From Opitutaceae bacterium UBA2377 (GTDB taxonomy: Bacteria > Verrucomicrobiota > Verrucomicrobiia > Opitutales > Opitutaceae), in contig DDSZ01000046.1 in the NCBI GenBank assembly GCA_002344205.1, positions 151,980 through 215,979 of the forward strand: a DNA stretch of 64,000 nt, read 5' to 3'. A program made the position numbers and the translations under genes. Each line of letters begins with the position of its first letter. The first letter of the stretch is position 1. The notes beneath the pieces are model-generated. The model had not been told where the DNA came from. It saw only the letters and a list, made by a program, of their open reading frames with translations, and did not search any database. Of this stretch, positions 1 through 8,479 are shown piece after piece.

Positions 1-2031
1 GGCTTGCTGGGCGAGGATTTCGCGCGGTCCGGGATGAAGAAACGGGGCGAGCGGGGCGGGGGTGTAGCCGGCCCGCTCGTAAGCGAGGGCGAGGTTCCAG
101 CGGTTGGCCTCGATGCCGGGTTGCTGCACAAAGGCGGCGGTGGCGTGCGCGGCGGCTTCGGGCCAGCGGCTTTGTTGCGCGAGCGCAAGGGCGAGGTTGT
201 GGCGGGCGGCCCAGTCGGTGGGTTCCTTGGCCACGGCTTCGCGCCAGCCTTTTTCCGCGGCGGCGTAGTTGCCGGCGCGATAATCTTCAGCGGGTCCGGC
301 GGGGAGCGGGGTGACGAGCAGGCAGAGCAGGAAGAGAAACGGGAGGAGGTTGCGGGGTTGCAGTGTGCGCCAGGCCGCGAAGCCCGGAGCTTTTTTTCGT
401 GCGAGGGCGTCGGTTGCACGGGCGTGCCAGTCGGCCGGCAGATTTTCGGCGGGGCCATAGAGCGCGGCTTCGGCTTCCTGCCAGAGTTGGCGCCAAGCGG
501 CATCGGGCAGGCTGGCGGCGGGGGGGGCGGCGTGCGGGATATCCCAGAGCACGGCGGTGTCGTGTTGCCAGGCGAGCAGCAGGGCGCGGCGGACGGTGGC
601 GGCGGGCAGGCTGCGCAGCGTGGCGGCAAGGCGGGCGCGGGCTTCGCGGCGGGCGCGACCGGGATCGGTCAACTGCGCCCGGCGGAGGGCGAGCCCGAGC
701 CAAAACATGAGCAATGCGCCGGCCGGAGCCAGGGTGGCCGCGGTCAAGGTGAAAACGGAAGCGAAGGGCTTGGGCGCGCCGTCGCCGCCTTTCAGCGGAT
801 CGAGCGGGATGGCCGCAGGCATGGCCGGGGGCGCGGGCGGCTCCGGCAGGCGAGCGGCGGAAGTGGCGGGGGCGGGCTCGGCGGCCGGGGTCACGTTGAA
901 GGGTGACACGGCCGGGGCTTTCACGGTGACGGTGGCGCGCGGCGTGGTGAGGGTTTTGTATTCGCCGACCTTGGGATCGAAATACGTGAAGGTGACCGGT
1001 GCGAGCGGGTAGGTGCCCGGCCGGGTGGGCACGAGGACGACATCCTCGGCCAGCGTGGCCTCGAAGAGTTTGCCCGCCGCCGGGGTGCGTTTGGCCTGCG
1101 GCTGGATGACTTGAAAATCCTTGGAGACTTCACGCGCCGGCAGGCCGGTGATGTCGGGCCAATTGCCCGTGCCGGTGAGCTCCAGCGTCCAGGTGACCGG
1201 TTCGCCCACGGTGGCGTCGGCGGGCACGACCTTGGATTCGAGCCGGAACTGGCCCACGGCGCCGGTGAAACCGGCGGGCGCGGGCGGCAACGGGCGCACG
1301 GTGAGTTTGGGCTGGTTGGAAGTGACGGCGACCTGGTCGAGGCGCGGCTGCTGGAAGAGGCCGAAGCCAACGGTGCCGGTGGTGATGTTCACCAACTGCT
1401 GGGCGGCGCCCAGCGTGACGGTGCCGGGCGTCTTGGCGTAGGCGCGGGTCTTGTAGATGATGTTGAGCCGGGCTTCGCCGTTGGCGGTAAATTCGGCGGG
1501 CTCGGGTTTGGACCAATCCTCGATGATGAGCGGCGCGGGATCCCACTCCGGCGCGCTGCCGAGCGCGTTGAACGTGCGGCGGCCGACGTCGAGCGTGTAG
1601 CTCAGCGGAAAGATCTCGCCGGCCCAGACGGTGGAATTGCCGGGCAGCAGGCGGGCATGAATGTTGACATCCGCGGCCTGGCGCACGGCTCCGGTGGTGT
1701 AGGCCGGCACGCGCAATTCACCCTGGTCGGTCTTCACCGTGAAGGCGGGAATCTGCACGCTGCCGCCGGTCCGGGACCGCAGGCGGTAGTTCAGAATGAC
1801 GGAGCGGGTGACCTTGAAATTGATGATGGAGGTCTGCTCCGAGCGACCGGTCGGGGAGAAGGTGGCGTCGGCCAGCGTGGGGAGCACGGGGCTGCCCTCG
1901 GGCACGCAGTTGTCAAACACGAGCTGGAGGTCGGCGGGATCCCCTGAATCGGCGGTCAGCCATTGCACGGACTGCGCAAGGCCGGCCGCGGCGAGGGCGA
2001 GAAAACAGAGGAGGATTCGGAACAGGCGCAT
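1..2031 (-). CDS. batD: BatD-family membrane protein with TPR (3' end outside window)
   Basis: The protein starts at the ATG at 2031 with a signal peptide (MRLFRILLCFLALAAAGLAQ) and stays open to the window edge for 677 codons, so its C-terminus is missing. The first 450 residues are beta-rich, as in the periplasmic BatD region. A membrane helix follows near 700-720 (GALLMFWLGLAL), then a cytoplasmic-looking stretch, a second helix near 310-360 (LLPFLFLLCLLVTPLP), and TPR-like repeats (AAEKGWREAVAKEPTDWAARHN) near the edge. BatD proteins act with the VWA proteins BatA and BatB in the membrane; the exact role in aerotolerance is not settled. The gene follows batB after 5 bases, so translation is probably coupled. 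The family call is firm; the C-terminus (often more TPR or an SH3-like domain) cannot be judged. Confidence 0.85.
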   Translation of the reverse strand, partial: MRLFRILLCFLALAAAGLAQSVQWLTADSGDPADLQLVFDNCVPEGSPVLPTLADATFSPTGRSEQTSIINFKVTRSVILNYRLRSRTGGSVQIPAFTVKTDQGELRVPAYTTGAVRQAADVNIHARLLPGNSTVWAGEIFPLSYTLDVGRRTFNALGSAPEWDPAPLIIEDWSKPEPAEFTANGEARLNIIYKTRAYAKTPGTVTLGAAQQLVNITTGTVGFGLFQQPRLDQVAVTSNQPKLTVRPLPPAPAGFTGAVGQFRLESKVVPADATVGEPVTWTLELTGTGNWPDITGLPAREVSKDFQVIQPQAKRTPAAGKLFEATLAEDVVLVPTRPGTYPLAPVTFTYFDPKVGEYKTLTTPRATVTVKAPAVSPFNVTPAAEPAPATSAARLPEPPAPPAMPAAIPLDPLKGGDGAPKPFASVFTLTAATLAPAGALLMFWLGLALRRAQLTDPGRARREARARLAATLRSLPAATVRRALLLAWQHDTAVLWDIPHAAPPAASLPDAAWRQLWQEAEAALYGPAENLPADWHARATDALARKKAPGFAAWRTLQPRNLLPFLFLLCLLVTPLPAGPAEDYRAGNYAAAEKGWREAVAKEPTDWAARHNLALALAQQSRWPEAAAHATAAFVQQPGIEANRWNLALAYERAGYTPAPLAPFLHPGPREILAQQA

Positions 2032-2036
2032 GAAAA

Positions 2037-3827
2037 TCACCAATTTCTGCCCCCTTTGGCGGGAGCGGGTTTCTGTTCACCCTGCAGCAACTGGAACAGG
2101 CGGCCGGGTGAATCCTGATTGCGAAGCTGGTCGAGTTTTTGGAGCGGCACGGCGAGTGCGGGATCGGTCTCGGCGGGGTCGCCCGGCTTTGGCTCGGGGG
2201 CGCCGCCGACCTTTTGGGTTTCGGATGAGGGCGGGGGCGGAGGGGAATCCTGCTGCATGTCGCCGAAAGCAGACTCGCGCGGCTGTGAGTCGCCCGACCC
2301 GGACTTGCTGTCCTGCCCGTCCTGCGGATCGGAGGAGGTATCCTGGGGTTGCGACGACTTGTCTTGGTTTTGCTGGTCCTGATTTTGCTCCTGCTGCTGT
2401 CGGTCCTGATTCTGCTGATCCTGCTTGGGTTGGTTTTGATTTTCGGGCGGCTGTTCCGGCGGTTCCTCGGAGGATCGCAGCAGGGCCTCAAGTTCCTCGC
2501 GGAGCTTGGGCCAGTCGGCGGCCCGGGCATCCAAGGCGGCACCGAGGTTGACGGCGGCGAGGGCATCGTTGACGGGGCCGGCCGGCACGGGCTTTTGCCC
2601 GGACTGTAGCCGCTGGCCCCAGAACACGGTTTCGCGCGCAAACTCGGCCCAGTCGCGGCCGGTGGAGGAGGACTGGCCGGCGAGGCGGCCGACGATTTTG
2701 CCGAGCGTCGAAAGCTCGGGCTCCTCGGCCCGGGCGGTGGGCTGGAGGGTGACGGTCGCGAGCGTGGCGAACAGCGCGGCCAGCGCGACGGGCACGGCCG
2801 GCGGCTTTGCGGAAAGCTTGAGATCGCGCGGCGTGGGACGGACAGGGAATTCGCGCCAGAAGCTCAGCAGCAGCAGGACGAAGGCGGGGCCGAGCGCCCA
2901 TTGGAAGCGATCCACCAGACGCAGGGTTTTCGTCTCTTCAAACTCACCCTTGCGGCCGGCCTCGACGGTTTCGCGCAGCAGGCCGGCCAGATCGAGCCAG
3001 CTGCTGGCGTCGCGATACACGCCGTCGGTTTCGCGGGCGAGTTCGCGCAGGGTGGCGCTTTCCAGGCGGGAGAGCACGACGGCGCCGCGTTCATCCTTGA
3101 TGAAACCGCCCGCGCCGTCGGGCAGCATTGCGCCGGCCTCGGTGCCGAGCCCGAGGCCGATGGCGCGGATGGATTTTTTGCGCAATTCCGGAAGGAGCGG
3201 TTTCCAGTCTTCGCCGGTGGCTTCGCCGTCGCTGAGCACGATGAGAAACCGGTCGGCGGCCGAGCCGGCGACAAAGGCTTCGAGACTGGTCTCAAGCAGC
3301 GCGCGGTAATCGGTGCCGCCCTCGGGCAGGTAGTCCGGGCCGAGCAGAGGTAGGAATTCGCGGAGAATTTCGTAATCGGCGCTCAACGGGCTTTGCAGGA
3401 ATGCGGTGCCGGAGAAAACGACCAGGCCGACGCGTTCGCCCGCGAGCCTTTCGAGCAAGGACTGGATGAGGAGCTTGGCGCGCTCCAGCCGCGAGGGACG
3501 GATATCGGCGGCGAGCATCGAGCGTGAGAGATCCACGGCGATGATGATCTCGCGCGACTGGTCGAACACCCGTTCCTCGATGCGGCCCCACTGCGGCCGG
3601 GCGAGCGCGAGACAGGCAAACGCGAGGCCGAGGGCGAGCAGCCAGCGCGGCCGATGGGAGACGGAACGGGGCTCGGTCGTCAGCGCGAGATGGCGCGAGC
3701 CGGCGACGGCGCGCAGGATTTTCGGGCGGTCACCGGTGGCCAGCCGGCGGCCGCGCAAGAGATCGAAGGCCAGCAGGACCGCGGGCACGAGCAGCAGCCA
3801 AAGGAGGTGGGGCCAGGCGAAGTTCAT
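2037..3827 (-). CDS. batB: BatB-like VWA protein with long Q/N-rich tail
   Basis: A protein of 596 residues. An N-terminal membrane helix (residues 7-20) is followed by a von Willebrand A domain at about 88-270 with the MIDAS motif DLSRS. Another helix follows near 300-320 (WALGPAFVLLLLSFW). The C-terminal third holds a further hydrophobic stretch and then a low-complexity tail rich in Gln, Asn, Asp and Pro. Typical BatB is about 330 residues, so this looks like BatB plus the BatC-like region in one chain. The start ATG overlaps the batA stop (ATGA), which supports translational coupling. VWA domains bind a metal and a partner protein, here presumably BatA/BatD. The tail has no recognisable fold. 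Confidence 0.88.
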   Translation of the reverse strand: MNFAWPHLLWLLLVPAVLLAFDLLRGRRLATGDRPKILRAVAGSRHLALTTEPRSVSHRPRWLLALGLAFACLALARPQWGRIEERVFDQSREIIIAVDLSRSMLAADIRPSRLERAKLLIQSLLERLAGERVGLVVFSGTAFLQSPLSADYEILREFLPLLGPDYLPEGGTDYRALLETSLEAFVAGSAADRFLIVLSDGEATGEDWKPLLPELRKKSIRAIGLGLGTEAGAMLPDGAGGFIKDERGAVVLSRLESATLRELARETDGVYRDASSWLDLAGLLRETVEAGRKGEFEETKTLRLVDRFQWALGPAFVLLLLSFWREFPVRPTPRDLKLSAKPPAVPVALAALFATLATVTLQPTARAEEPELSTLGKIVGRLAGQSSSTGRDWAEFARETVFWGQRLQSGQKPVPAGPVNDALAAVNLGAALDARAADWPKLREELEALLRSSEEPPEQPPENQNQPKQDQQNQDRQQQEQNQDQQNQDKSSQPQDTSSDPQDGQDSKSGSGDSQPRESAFGDMQQDSPPPPPSSETQKVGGAPEPKPGDPAETDPALAVPLQKLDQLRNQDSPGRLFQLLQGEQKPAPAKGGRNW

Positions 3828-4912
3828 GGGGAAGCCTCCCGCCGCCAGGGAGGGCGGATGAGAATGGCGCCCAGCGCGAGGGCGAACAGACCGGGCGCGG
3901 CGGGCCAGTGAAACAGCTCCGTCGTGACGAGGTAGCTCTTGGCCTGAAACTCGATTTTCTTGGCCGAATCAATCGCGCGAAAAGCCCCCGCCACGGTGTT
4001 GGCATCGTCGGCCCGGAAATACTGGCCGCCGGTTGTGGCGGCGATTTCGCGGAGTGTGCCTTCGTCAAGGTCGGAGAGCACGCGGCGGTAACCGAGCACC
4101 CGGCCGGTCTGCTGGTCTTTGACGGGAAAGGGCACGAAGCCGTCGCGCCCGGCGCCAATGGTATAAACGGGCACGCCGCGGGACTGGGCGATGGCGGCGG
4201 CCTGCGCAGGCTGGAGCGAGCCACGGTTGTTGGAGCCGTCGGTGAGCAAGACGACGAAAGCGCCCTGGCGCCGGCCTTCATGGTCGTGGCGGGATTGTTC
4301 GAGCCGCGTGAGGGCGACGCCGAGGCCGTCGCCGATGGCGGTGCCGTCCTCAATCAGCCCTATCTCGAGCCGCTCGGTCTGGCGCGCGAGCCAGGCGTGG
4401 TCGAAGGTGAGAGGAGCGAGCGTGTAGGCCTTGCCGGCGAAGACGACGATGCCGATGCGGTCGGTCGGCCGGTTGGTGATGAAGGCCTGGATGACGGGCT
4501 TGATGGCCTGGAGCCGGTTGATGCGTTCGCTGCCGCGCTCGTAGTCCTCGGCCAGCATCGAGCCGGAAAGGTCGATCGCGAGCATGATGTCGTAGCCCTC
4601 GGTGCGGACCTCGCGTTTGTCCTCCACGCGTTGCGGCCGGGCCAGCGCGACGGTGACAAGGATCAAGCCGACCGTGACCAACCAGGCGGGCCAGCGCGCA
4701 GCCGAGGCAAGGGAAGGCCGGTGCCACGCCGCCGCGAAAGGCACGAGCATCACCGGCACCCGGCGGCGGCCACGCAGGATCAGAATCGCGGGCACCAGGA
4801 GCAGCGCGAACAACCAGAGCGGACTTGCCAGCTGGAAATCCCCAAAGCCGAAGTTCCAAGCACCGAAGAAAACGGGCGGAAAAGAAGCGAAATCCAAAAA
4901 AGACGGCGTCAT
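3824..4912 (-). CDS. batA: BatA-like VWA membrane protein
   Basis: A protein of 362 residues with an N-terminal membrane helix (LWLFALLLVPAILIL), a second helix, a VWA domain with MIDAS motif DLSGS near residue 105, and a C-terminal helix close to residue 340. This is the usual BatA layout. I chose the ATG at 4912; an upstream TTG would give a longer product, but that extension reads through the DUF58 gene. The first 30 or so codons lie in an AT-richer intergenic repeat and encode the odd Phe-rich string SFPPVFFGAWNFGFGDF, so the conserved protein may really begin near residue 27. It follows the DUF58 gene by 47 bases and overlaps batB. Confidence 0.87.
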   Translation of the reverse strand: MTPSFLDFASFPPVFFGAWNFGFGDFQLASPLWLFALLLVPAILILRGRRRVPVMLVPFAAAWHRPSLASAARWPAWLVTVGLILVTVALARPQRVEDKREVRTEGYDIMLAIDLSGSMLAEDYERGSERINRLQAIKPVIQAFITNRPTDRIGIVVFAGKAYTLAPLTFDHAWLARQTERLEIGLIEDGTAIGDGLGVALTRLEQSRHDHEGRRQGAFVVLLTDGSNNRGSLQPAQAAAIAQSRGVPVYTIGAGRDGFVPFPVKDQQTGRVLGYRRVLSDLDEGTLREIAATTGGQYFRADDANTVAGAFRAIDSAKKIEFQAKSYLVTTELFHWPAAPGLFALALGAILIRPPWRREASP

Positions 4913-4956
4913 TTTTATTTTTGGGATTTGGCGGTTTGGCGTTTGGGATTTGCCAC
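4838..4956. repeat. AAATCCC/CCAAA-type intergenic repeat between DUF58 and batA
   Basis: A stretch of lower GC with repeated gggattt, ggcgtttggg and gaaatcc words on both strands. The arms ggaaatccccaaag (left) and tttgggatttgcc (right) form an imperfect inverted repeat around a 90-base centre. A related unit lies at 33394-33480. It covers the 5' end of batA and the gap after the DUF58 gene. Confidence 0.5.
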
Positions 4957-4959
4957 GCG

Positions 4960-5862
4960 TCACCGCGCGGCGCCGGCGCGCATGCGGGCGTGGAAAAAGC
5001 GCACGAGCGCTTCCAGGCGGTTTTCGGTGGTGTCCACGACGAGGCGGCTCAGCGGGTCGGGAAACATCCGCCGCCAGGATTCTTCGCGGGCGGCACGCCA
5101 ATCCGCGTGCGCGGCGCGTTCGGCGGCGGAACCTTCCAAGGTGACAAGCCGGCCGGCCGCGGGATCGTAGGCCGCGAACATGTCCTGCGGCGGGAGTTCA
5201 CGCTCCCAGGGATCATCCACGCGGAAGCCCATCGTCTGGTAACGGCGTTGCAGCACGGGCCAGCCTTCGGGCTCGGCCCGCGGGGGAAAATCGCCGAGCC
5301 AGAGGAGAATGCTGTGACGGGGCGCGGCGTGGGCAAGCAAGCGCCACGGCAGCACGGGGGCGTGAGCGGTGACGGCGGGCGCGGGCCGGGAGAGCAGGCT
5401 GGCGGCAAGATGCAGGATGCGGCCGCGCCCGCGCACGGGTTCGCGGAACAGGTTGCCGTCGGGCCCGGCGTAAACAAAGCCGACGCGGTCGCGGTTGACC
5501 GCGCCGAGCAGCATCACGAGGCCGGCGAGCTCCAGCAGGGCCTCGCGCTTGGACTGTGCGGCGGAGCCGAAATTCAGGCTCGGGGAATCCTCGAAGACGA
5601 GCAGCAGGGTGACCTCGCGCTCCTCGACGAATTTTTTGCGGTAGGGTTCGCCGAGCCGGGCGGTGACATTCCAGTCGATGTCGCGCACATCGTCGCCGAA
5701 CTCGTATTTCACCACCTGGTCGAACTCCATGCCGCGGCCGCGGAAGGCGGAGCGGTATTCGCCGCTCAGAACGTTTTCGACCGCATGACGCACGCGCCAC
5801 TCCAGCCGGCGCAGCAACGCCAGTGGATTTTCGATTTTCGATTTTTGATTTTCGATTGGCAT
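4960..5862 (-). CDS. DUF58 protein of the MoxR/Bat operon
   Basis: A protein of about 300 residues with the DUF58 signature: the segment LSGEYRSAFRGRGMEF near residues 33-48, then DVRDIDWNVTAR and a region resembling a VWA fold (LLLVFEDSPSL). DUF58 proteins sit beside MoxR ATPases and VWA proteins and are thought to be their partners; the biochemical function is not settled. I give the ATG at 5862; a GTG at 5886 is also in frame. The first 11 residues (PIENQKSKIEN) are the translation of an intergenic repeat at 5829-5862 rather than conserved protein, so the exact start is uncertain. No transmembrane helices are obvious. Confidence 0.88.
   Translation of the reverse strand: MPIENQKSKIENPLALLRRLEWRVRHAVENVLSGEYRSAFRGRGMEFDQVVKYEFGDDVRDIDWNVTARLGEPYRKKFVEEREVTLLLVFEDSPSLNFGSAAQSKREALLELAGLVMLLGAVNRDRVGFVYAGPDGNLFREPVRGRGRILHLAASLLSRPAPAVTAHAPVLPWRLLAHAAPRHSILLWLGDFPPRAEPEGWPVLQRRYQTMGFRVDDPWERELPPQDMFAAYDPAAGRLVTLEGSAAERAAHADWRAAREESWRRMFPDPLSRLVVDTTENRLEALVRFFHARMRAGAAR
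5829..5862. repeat. GATTTTCGA tandem repeat at the DUF58 start
   Basis: The plus strand reads four near-copies of gattttcga or gatttttga. On the minus strand this becomes the AT-rich string that encodes KSKIEN. The same protein string turns up at the ends of many unrelated proteins in Planctomycetes-Verrucomicrobia type genomes (from memory, not a search), which suggests a spreading intergenic repeat. Here it overlaps the start codon region of the DUF58 gene. Confidence 0.6.
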
Positions 5863-5946
5863 CGACAGGAATCGCTCTCGTTCCACGTTCTTTTGATCGT
5901 TCTCGATTCGCAGCGAAGAGGAGAACGGGAATGATAACGATCAGTT

Positions 5947-6906
5947 CTAGGCCGGCACGGGTGTCTGCGCGACGACCTGGGCGACGATCTTGTCGGGTGT
6001 GATTTCCTCGGCTTCGGCCTCGTAGGTCAGGCCGATGCGGTGCCGCAGGACGTCGGGTGCGAGCTCTTGGATCAGGGCGGGGGTGACAAATTCCTGGCCG
6101 CGCAGCCAGGCGAGCGCGCGACCGGCCTGGAAGAGCGCGAGCGAGGCGCGGGGCGAGGCGCCGAAGCTGAGGTAGCGCGTGGTGGTGCCGCCCGGCTCGG
6201 CGAGGGCCCGCGTGCCGCGGACGAGGGCGAGGATGTAGCCCTGCACGGCCGGGGCGACATGGACGCGGTCCACTTCGGTGCGAAGCGCGAGGAGTTCCTC
6301 GCCGCTGGAGGCGGCCCGCAGCGCGGGCTGCTGGGTGACCTGGCCCCAGCGTTGCATCATCGAGGCCTCTTCCGCGGCGGTGGGATAATCCACGATGAGC
6401 TTGAAGAGGAAGCGGTCCGTCTGGGCCTCGGGCAGCGGGTAGGTGCCTTCCTGTTCGACCGGGTTCTGCGTGGCCATCACGAAGAACGGCTTGGGCAGCG
6501 GGTGGGTTTGCCCGCCAATGGTCACCTGGCGTTCCTGCATGGCCTCCAGCAGGGCGGACTGCACCTTGGCGGGCGCGCGGTTGATTTCGTCGGCGAGGAC
6601 GAGGTTGGCGAAGATGGGACCGCGATGGGCGCTGAAGGCGCCGTCCTTCGGGGAAAACACCATCGTGCCGACGACATCGCTGGGCAGCAGGTCGGGCGTG
6701 AACTGGATGCGCTCGAACTGCACGCCGAGGGCGGTGCCGAGGGATTTGACGAGCAGCGTCTTGGCGAGACCGGGCATGCCCTCGAGGAGCACATGGCCGT
6801 TGGCGAGGAGGGCGACGAGCAGGCGCTCGATGGCCGCATCCTGGCCGATGACGGCCTGGCCGATTTCTTCGCGCAGTTTCTGGGACCAGACGGGACCGGT
6901 GATCAT
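5947..6906 (-). CDS. moxR: MoxR-type AAA+ ATPase
   Basis: A protein of 319 residues with Walker A GMPGLAKT at 43-50, Walker B LVLADE at 102-107 and sensor-1 ATQNP at 145-149. A C-terminal lid with ARASLALFQAGRALAWLRG is typical of the MoxR/RavA group. MoxR ATPases act as chaperone-like remodelers for VWA proteins. As first gene of the run moxR, DUF58, batA, batB, batD it fits the classic aerotolerance operon. The start ATG at 6906 faces the divergent release-factor-like gene across 81 bases, which must hold both promoters. The gap to the DUF58 gene is 84 bases. Confidence 0.95.
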   Translation of the reverse strand: MITGPVWSQKLREEIGQAVIGQDAAIERLLVALLANGHVLLEGMPGLAKTLLVKSLGTALGVQFERIQFTPDLLPSDVVGTMVFSPKDGAFSAHRGPIFANLVLADEINRAPAKVQSALLEAMQERQVTIGGQTHPLPKPFFVMATQNPVEQEGTYPLPEAQTDRFLFKLIVDYPTAAEEASMMQRWGQVTQQPALRAASSGEELLALRTEVDRVHVAPAVQGYILALVRGTRALAEPGGTTTRYLSFGASPRASLALFQAGRALAWLRGQEFVTPALIQELAPDVLRHRIGLTYEAEAEEITPDKIVAQVVAQTPVPA

Positions 6907-6932
6907 GGTTAAAAGGCAGGGTTGGAGTTGGA

Positions 6933-6968
6933 GCCGGGTTTGACTCCCGGCGAATGAAATGGTTTCAT
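6933..6968. promoter_or_regulatory. Divergent moxR/release-factor region with two inverted repeats
   Basis: The 81-base divergent gap holds a hairpin-forming repeat (gccggg, 7-base loop, cccggc; 6933-6951). Next to it is a palindrome (atgaaa-tgg-tttcat; 6954-6968). Either could be a protein-binding site shared by the two promoters. No convincing -35/-10 pair was seen, and no regulator gene is adjacent. Confidence 0.3.
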
Positions 6969-6987
6969 CCAGAAAAGAGTCACCGCC

Positions 6988-7386
6988 ATGCCTTTACCAC
7001 CCCAAATCGACCGACGGCTGGCAGCCCTTGGCCTGCGGGCGGAGGACGTGGAAGAACGGTTCATCCGCGGGGCCGGCCCGGGCGGGCAGAAAATCAACAA
7101 AACCTCGTCCACCGTCGTGCTGCGGCACCGGCCGAGCGGGACCGAGGTGCGCTGCCAGGCGGAGCGCACCCAGGCTGCCAACCGCGAGGCAGCCTGGGTG
7201 CTGCTTTGCGAGAAACTGGAGCGCACGCAGGCGGCGGACCGGCTCGCGCGCGAACAGGTGCGGGAGGCAGAACGCCGGCGCACGCGGCAAAAGTCGCGCG
7301 GCCAGAAGGTGCGGATGATCGAGGCCAAGAAGCACCGGGCGAAACACAAGGCCCGGCGCGGCCGGGTGAGCGACGCGGGTTGGTGA
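6988..7386 (+). CDS. Release-factor-like peptidyl-tRNA hydrolase (GGQ domain)
   Basis: A small protein of 132 residues consisting of a class I release-factor catalytic domain: RGAGPGGQKINKT carries the GGQ motif at residues 32-34, followed by the usual VRCQ segment. It ends in a very basic tail (RQKSRGQKVRMIEAKKHRAK). It has no codon-recognition domain, so it resembles ArfB/YaeJ-type ribosome-rescue proteins or the related short RF-like family. The basic tail would enter the mRNA channel in ArfB. Which subfamily it belongs to is not certain. It is transcribed alone, divergent from moxR and convergent with the MOSC gene 15 bases downstream. Confidence 0.85.
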   Translation: MPLPPQIDRRLAALGLRAEDVEERFIRGAGPGGQKINKTSSTVVLRHRPSGTEVRCQAERTQAANREAAWVLLCEKLERTQAADRLAREQVREAERRRTRQKSRGQKVRMIEAKKHRAKHKARRGRVSDAGW

Positions 7387-7401
7387 CGTTGAGACGCCGG
7401 C

Positions 7402-8214
7402 TCAACCGGCCACAATGCCATCACCCACGCGCAGCGTGCCTTGAGGGGCTTCGGCAATCAGATTGAGCCCGAAATACACCTGCGATGGCTCCTGCGGGTT
7501 GCGGCGGTAGGTGGCGAGGGTGCGGAGCGGTTCCTTGCTTGGGCGTTCGCCGGTGCGCTGGTCCGTGGTGGTCATGATGCAGCGTTCGCTCCGGCCGGCG
7601 GGGCGGAAGGAGAGGCCGCCGATGCGGAGGCGCGTCCAATTGTCCTCGGCGTAGGGCGGCGCGCCGGCAATGACGAGATTGGGCCGGAAGCGGTCCATCG
7701 GGATGGGCTCTTCGCCATGGGCGTTGATGCGGTCGTTGAGATCGGCCAGCGAAGCTTCGCCGGCGAGCAGGAGCGGAGCGCCGTCCGCAAAGTTGAACTC
7801 GTCGCCGGGGCGGGCCGCCGGCTTGTGAACGGGCCGGTGAGAACGCGCGCCCATGCGCACGAGCCGGCAGGGTTGGCGGAGGAAATCGGACAGCCAGACC
7901 GCGAGCTCGACGCCGCAGTCCACGGCTTCGACGGTGTCGCGCCAGATCTGCACCGTGACGGACGCGCCGGGTTCATCGAGGCCGATGGCGGCCGAGCCGT
8001 GGTGGGGATTGCGGAGGATGAGGCAGCCGCCAGTCAATTCCGTGTCGATCTGCGCCATGCGGGGCGTGGTGCGTTGGGTGAGGAACCGGCCCTGCTCGTC
8101 CACGACCAGAAAGCGCCGGTCGCCGACGAGGCCGAAGGCATCCAGGGCGGCGGAACTGACCGCGAAGCCGCGGAGCGATTTGACGGGGTAGAGATAAAGG
8201 CCCGAGAGATGCAT
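7402..8214 (-). CDS. MOSC-domain protein (YcbX-like)
   Basis: A protein of 270 residues. The N-terminal beta-barrel begins LYLYPVKSLRG, as in MOSC N-terminal domains, and the MOSC core covers about residues 120-265 with RFRPNLVI and CIMTTTDQRTG. The conserved Cys in the latter motif is the usual sulfur/molybdenum-cofactor-binding candidate. YcbX-like proteins take part in reduction of N-hydroxylated compounds with a molybdenum cofactor. It is the last gene of a tight minus-strand operon with the small membrane protein (5-base gap), the TIGR03067-like protein and rmuC. No molybdenum-cofactor genes are nearby. Confidence 0.88.
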   Translation of the reverse strand: MHLSGLYLYPVKSLRGFAVSSAALDAFGLVGDRRFLVVDEQGRFLTQRTTPRMAQIDTELTGGCLILRNPHHGSAAIGLDEPGASVTVQIWRDTVEAVDCGVELAVWLSDFLRQPCRLVRMGARSHRPVHKPAARPGDEFNFADGAPLLLAGEASLADLNDRINAHGEEPIPMDRFRPNLVIAGAPPYAEDNWTRLRIGGLSFRPAGRSERCIMTTTDQRTGERPSKEPLRTLATYRRNPQEPSQVYFGLNLIAEAPQGTLRVGDGIVAG

Positions 8215-8219
8215 GAGAT

Positions 8220-8477
8220 TCAGGGGCGCGGCCGCCGTTTGATGAGCGTGACCGCGATCACAACGAGGCCGGCGGCGCCGAGGCCGATGATCGGACCGGG
8301 CTGGGTTTCAAAACGCGAGAGCTCGCGGAAGAACAGTTTGAGGGTGGCATTGGCGGCGCCGTAGAAAAACAGGAAGGAGATGAATCCGAGGGCACAGACC
8401 AGCTTCCAGCTCATCGCATCGGCCAGATGGCAGATCAGTTTCCAGAGCGAACTCGGATCGTCGGGCGGCTCGGACAT
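8220..8477 (-). CDS. Small two-helix membrane protein
   Basis: A protein of 85 residues starting MSEPPDDPSSLWKL. It has two probable membrane helices (LVCALGFISFLFFYGAANA and IIGLGAAGLVVIAVTLI), separated by a short loop, and a basic C-terminus. I recognise no family. The ATG at 8477 lies 2 bases after the stop of the upstream gene, so it is almost certainly translated as part of the rmuC operon. Longer upstream readings run through the neighbouring gene and look like shadows. Confidence 0.7.
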   Translation of the reverse strand: MSEPPDDPSSLWKLICHLADAMSWKLVCALGFISFLFFYGAANATLKLFFRELSRFETQPGPIIGLGAAGLVVIAVTLIKRRPRP

Positions 8478-8479
8478 GG

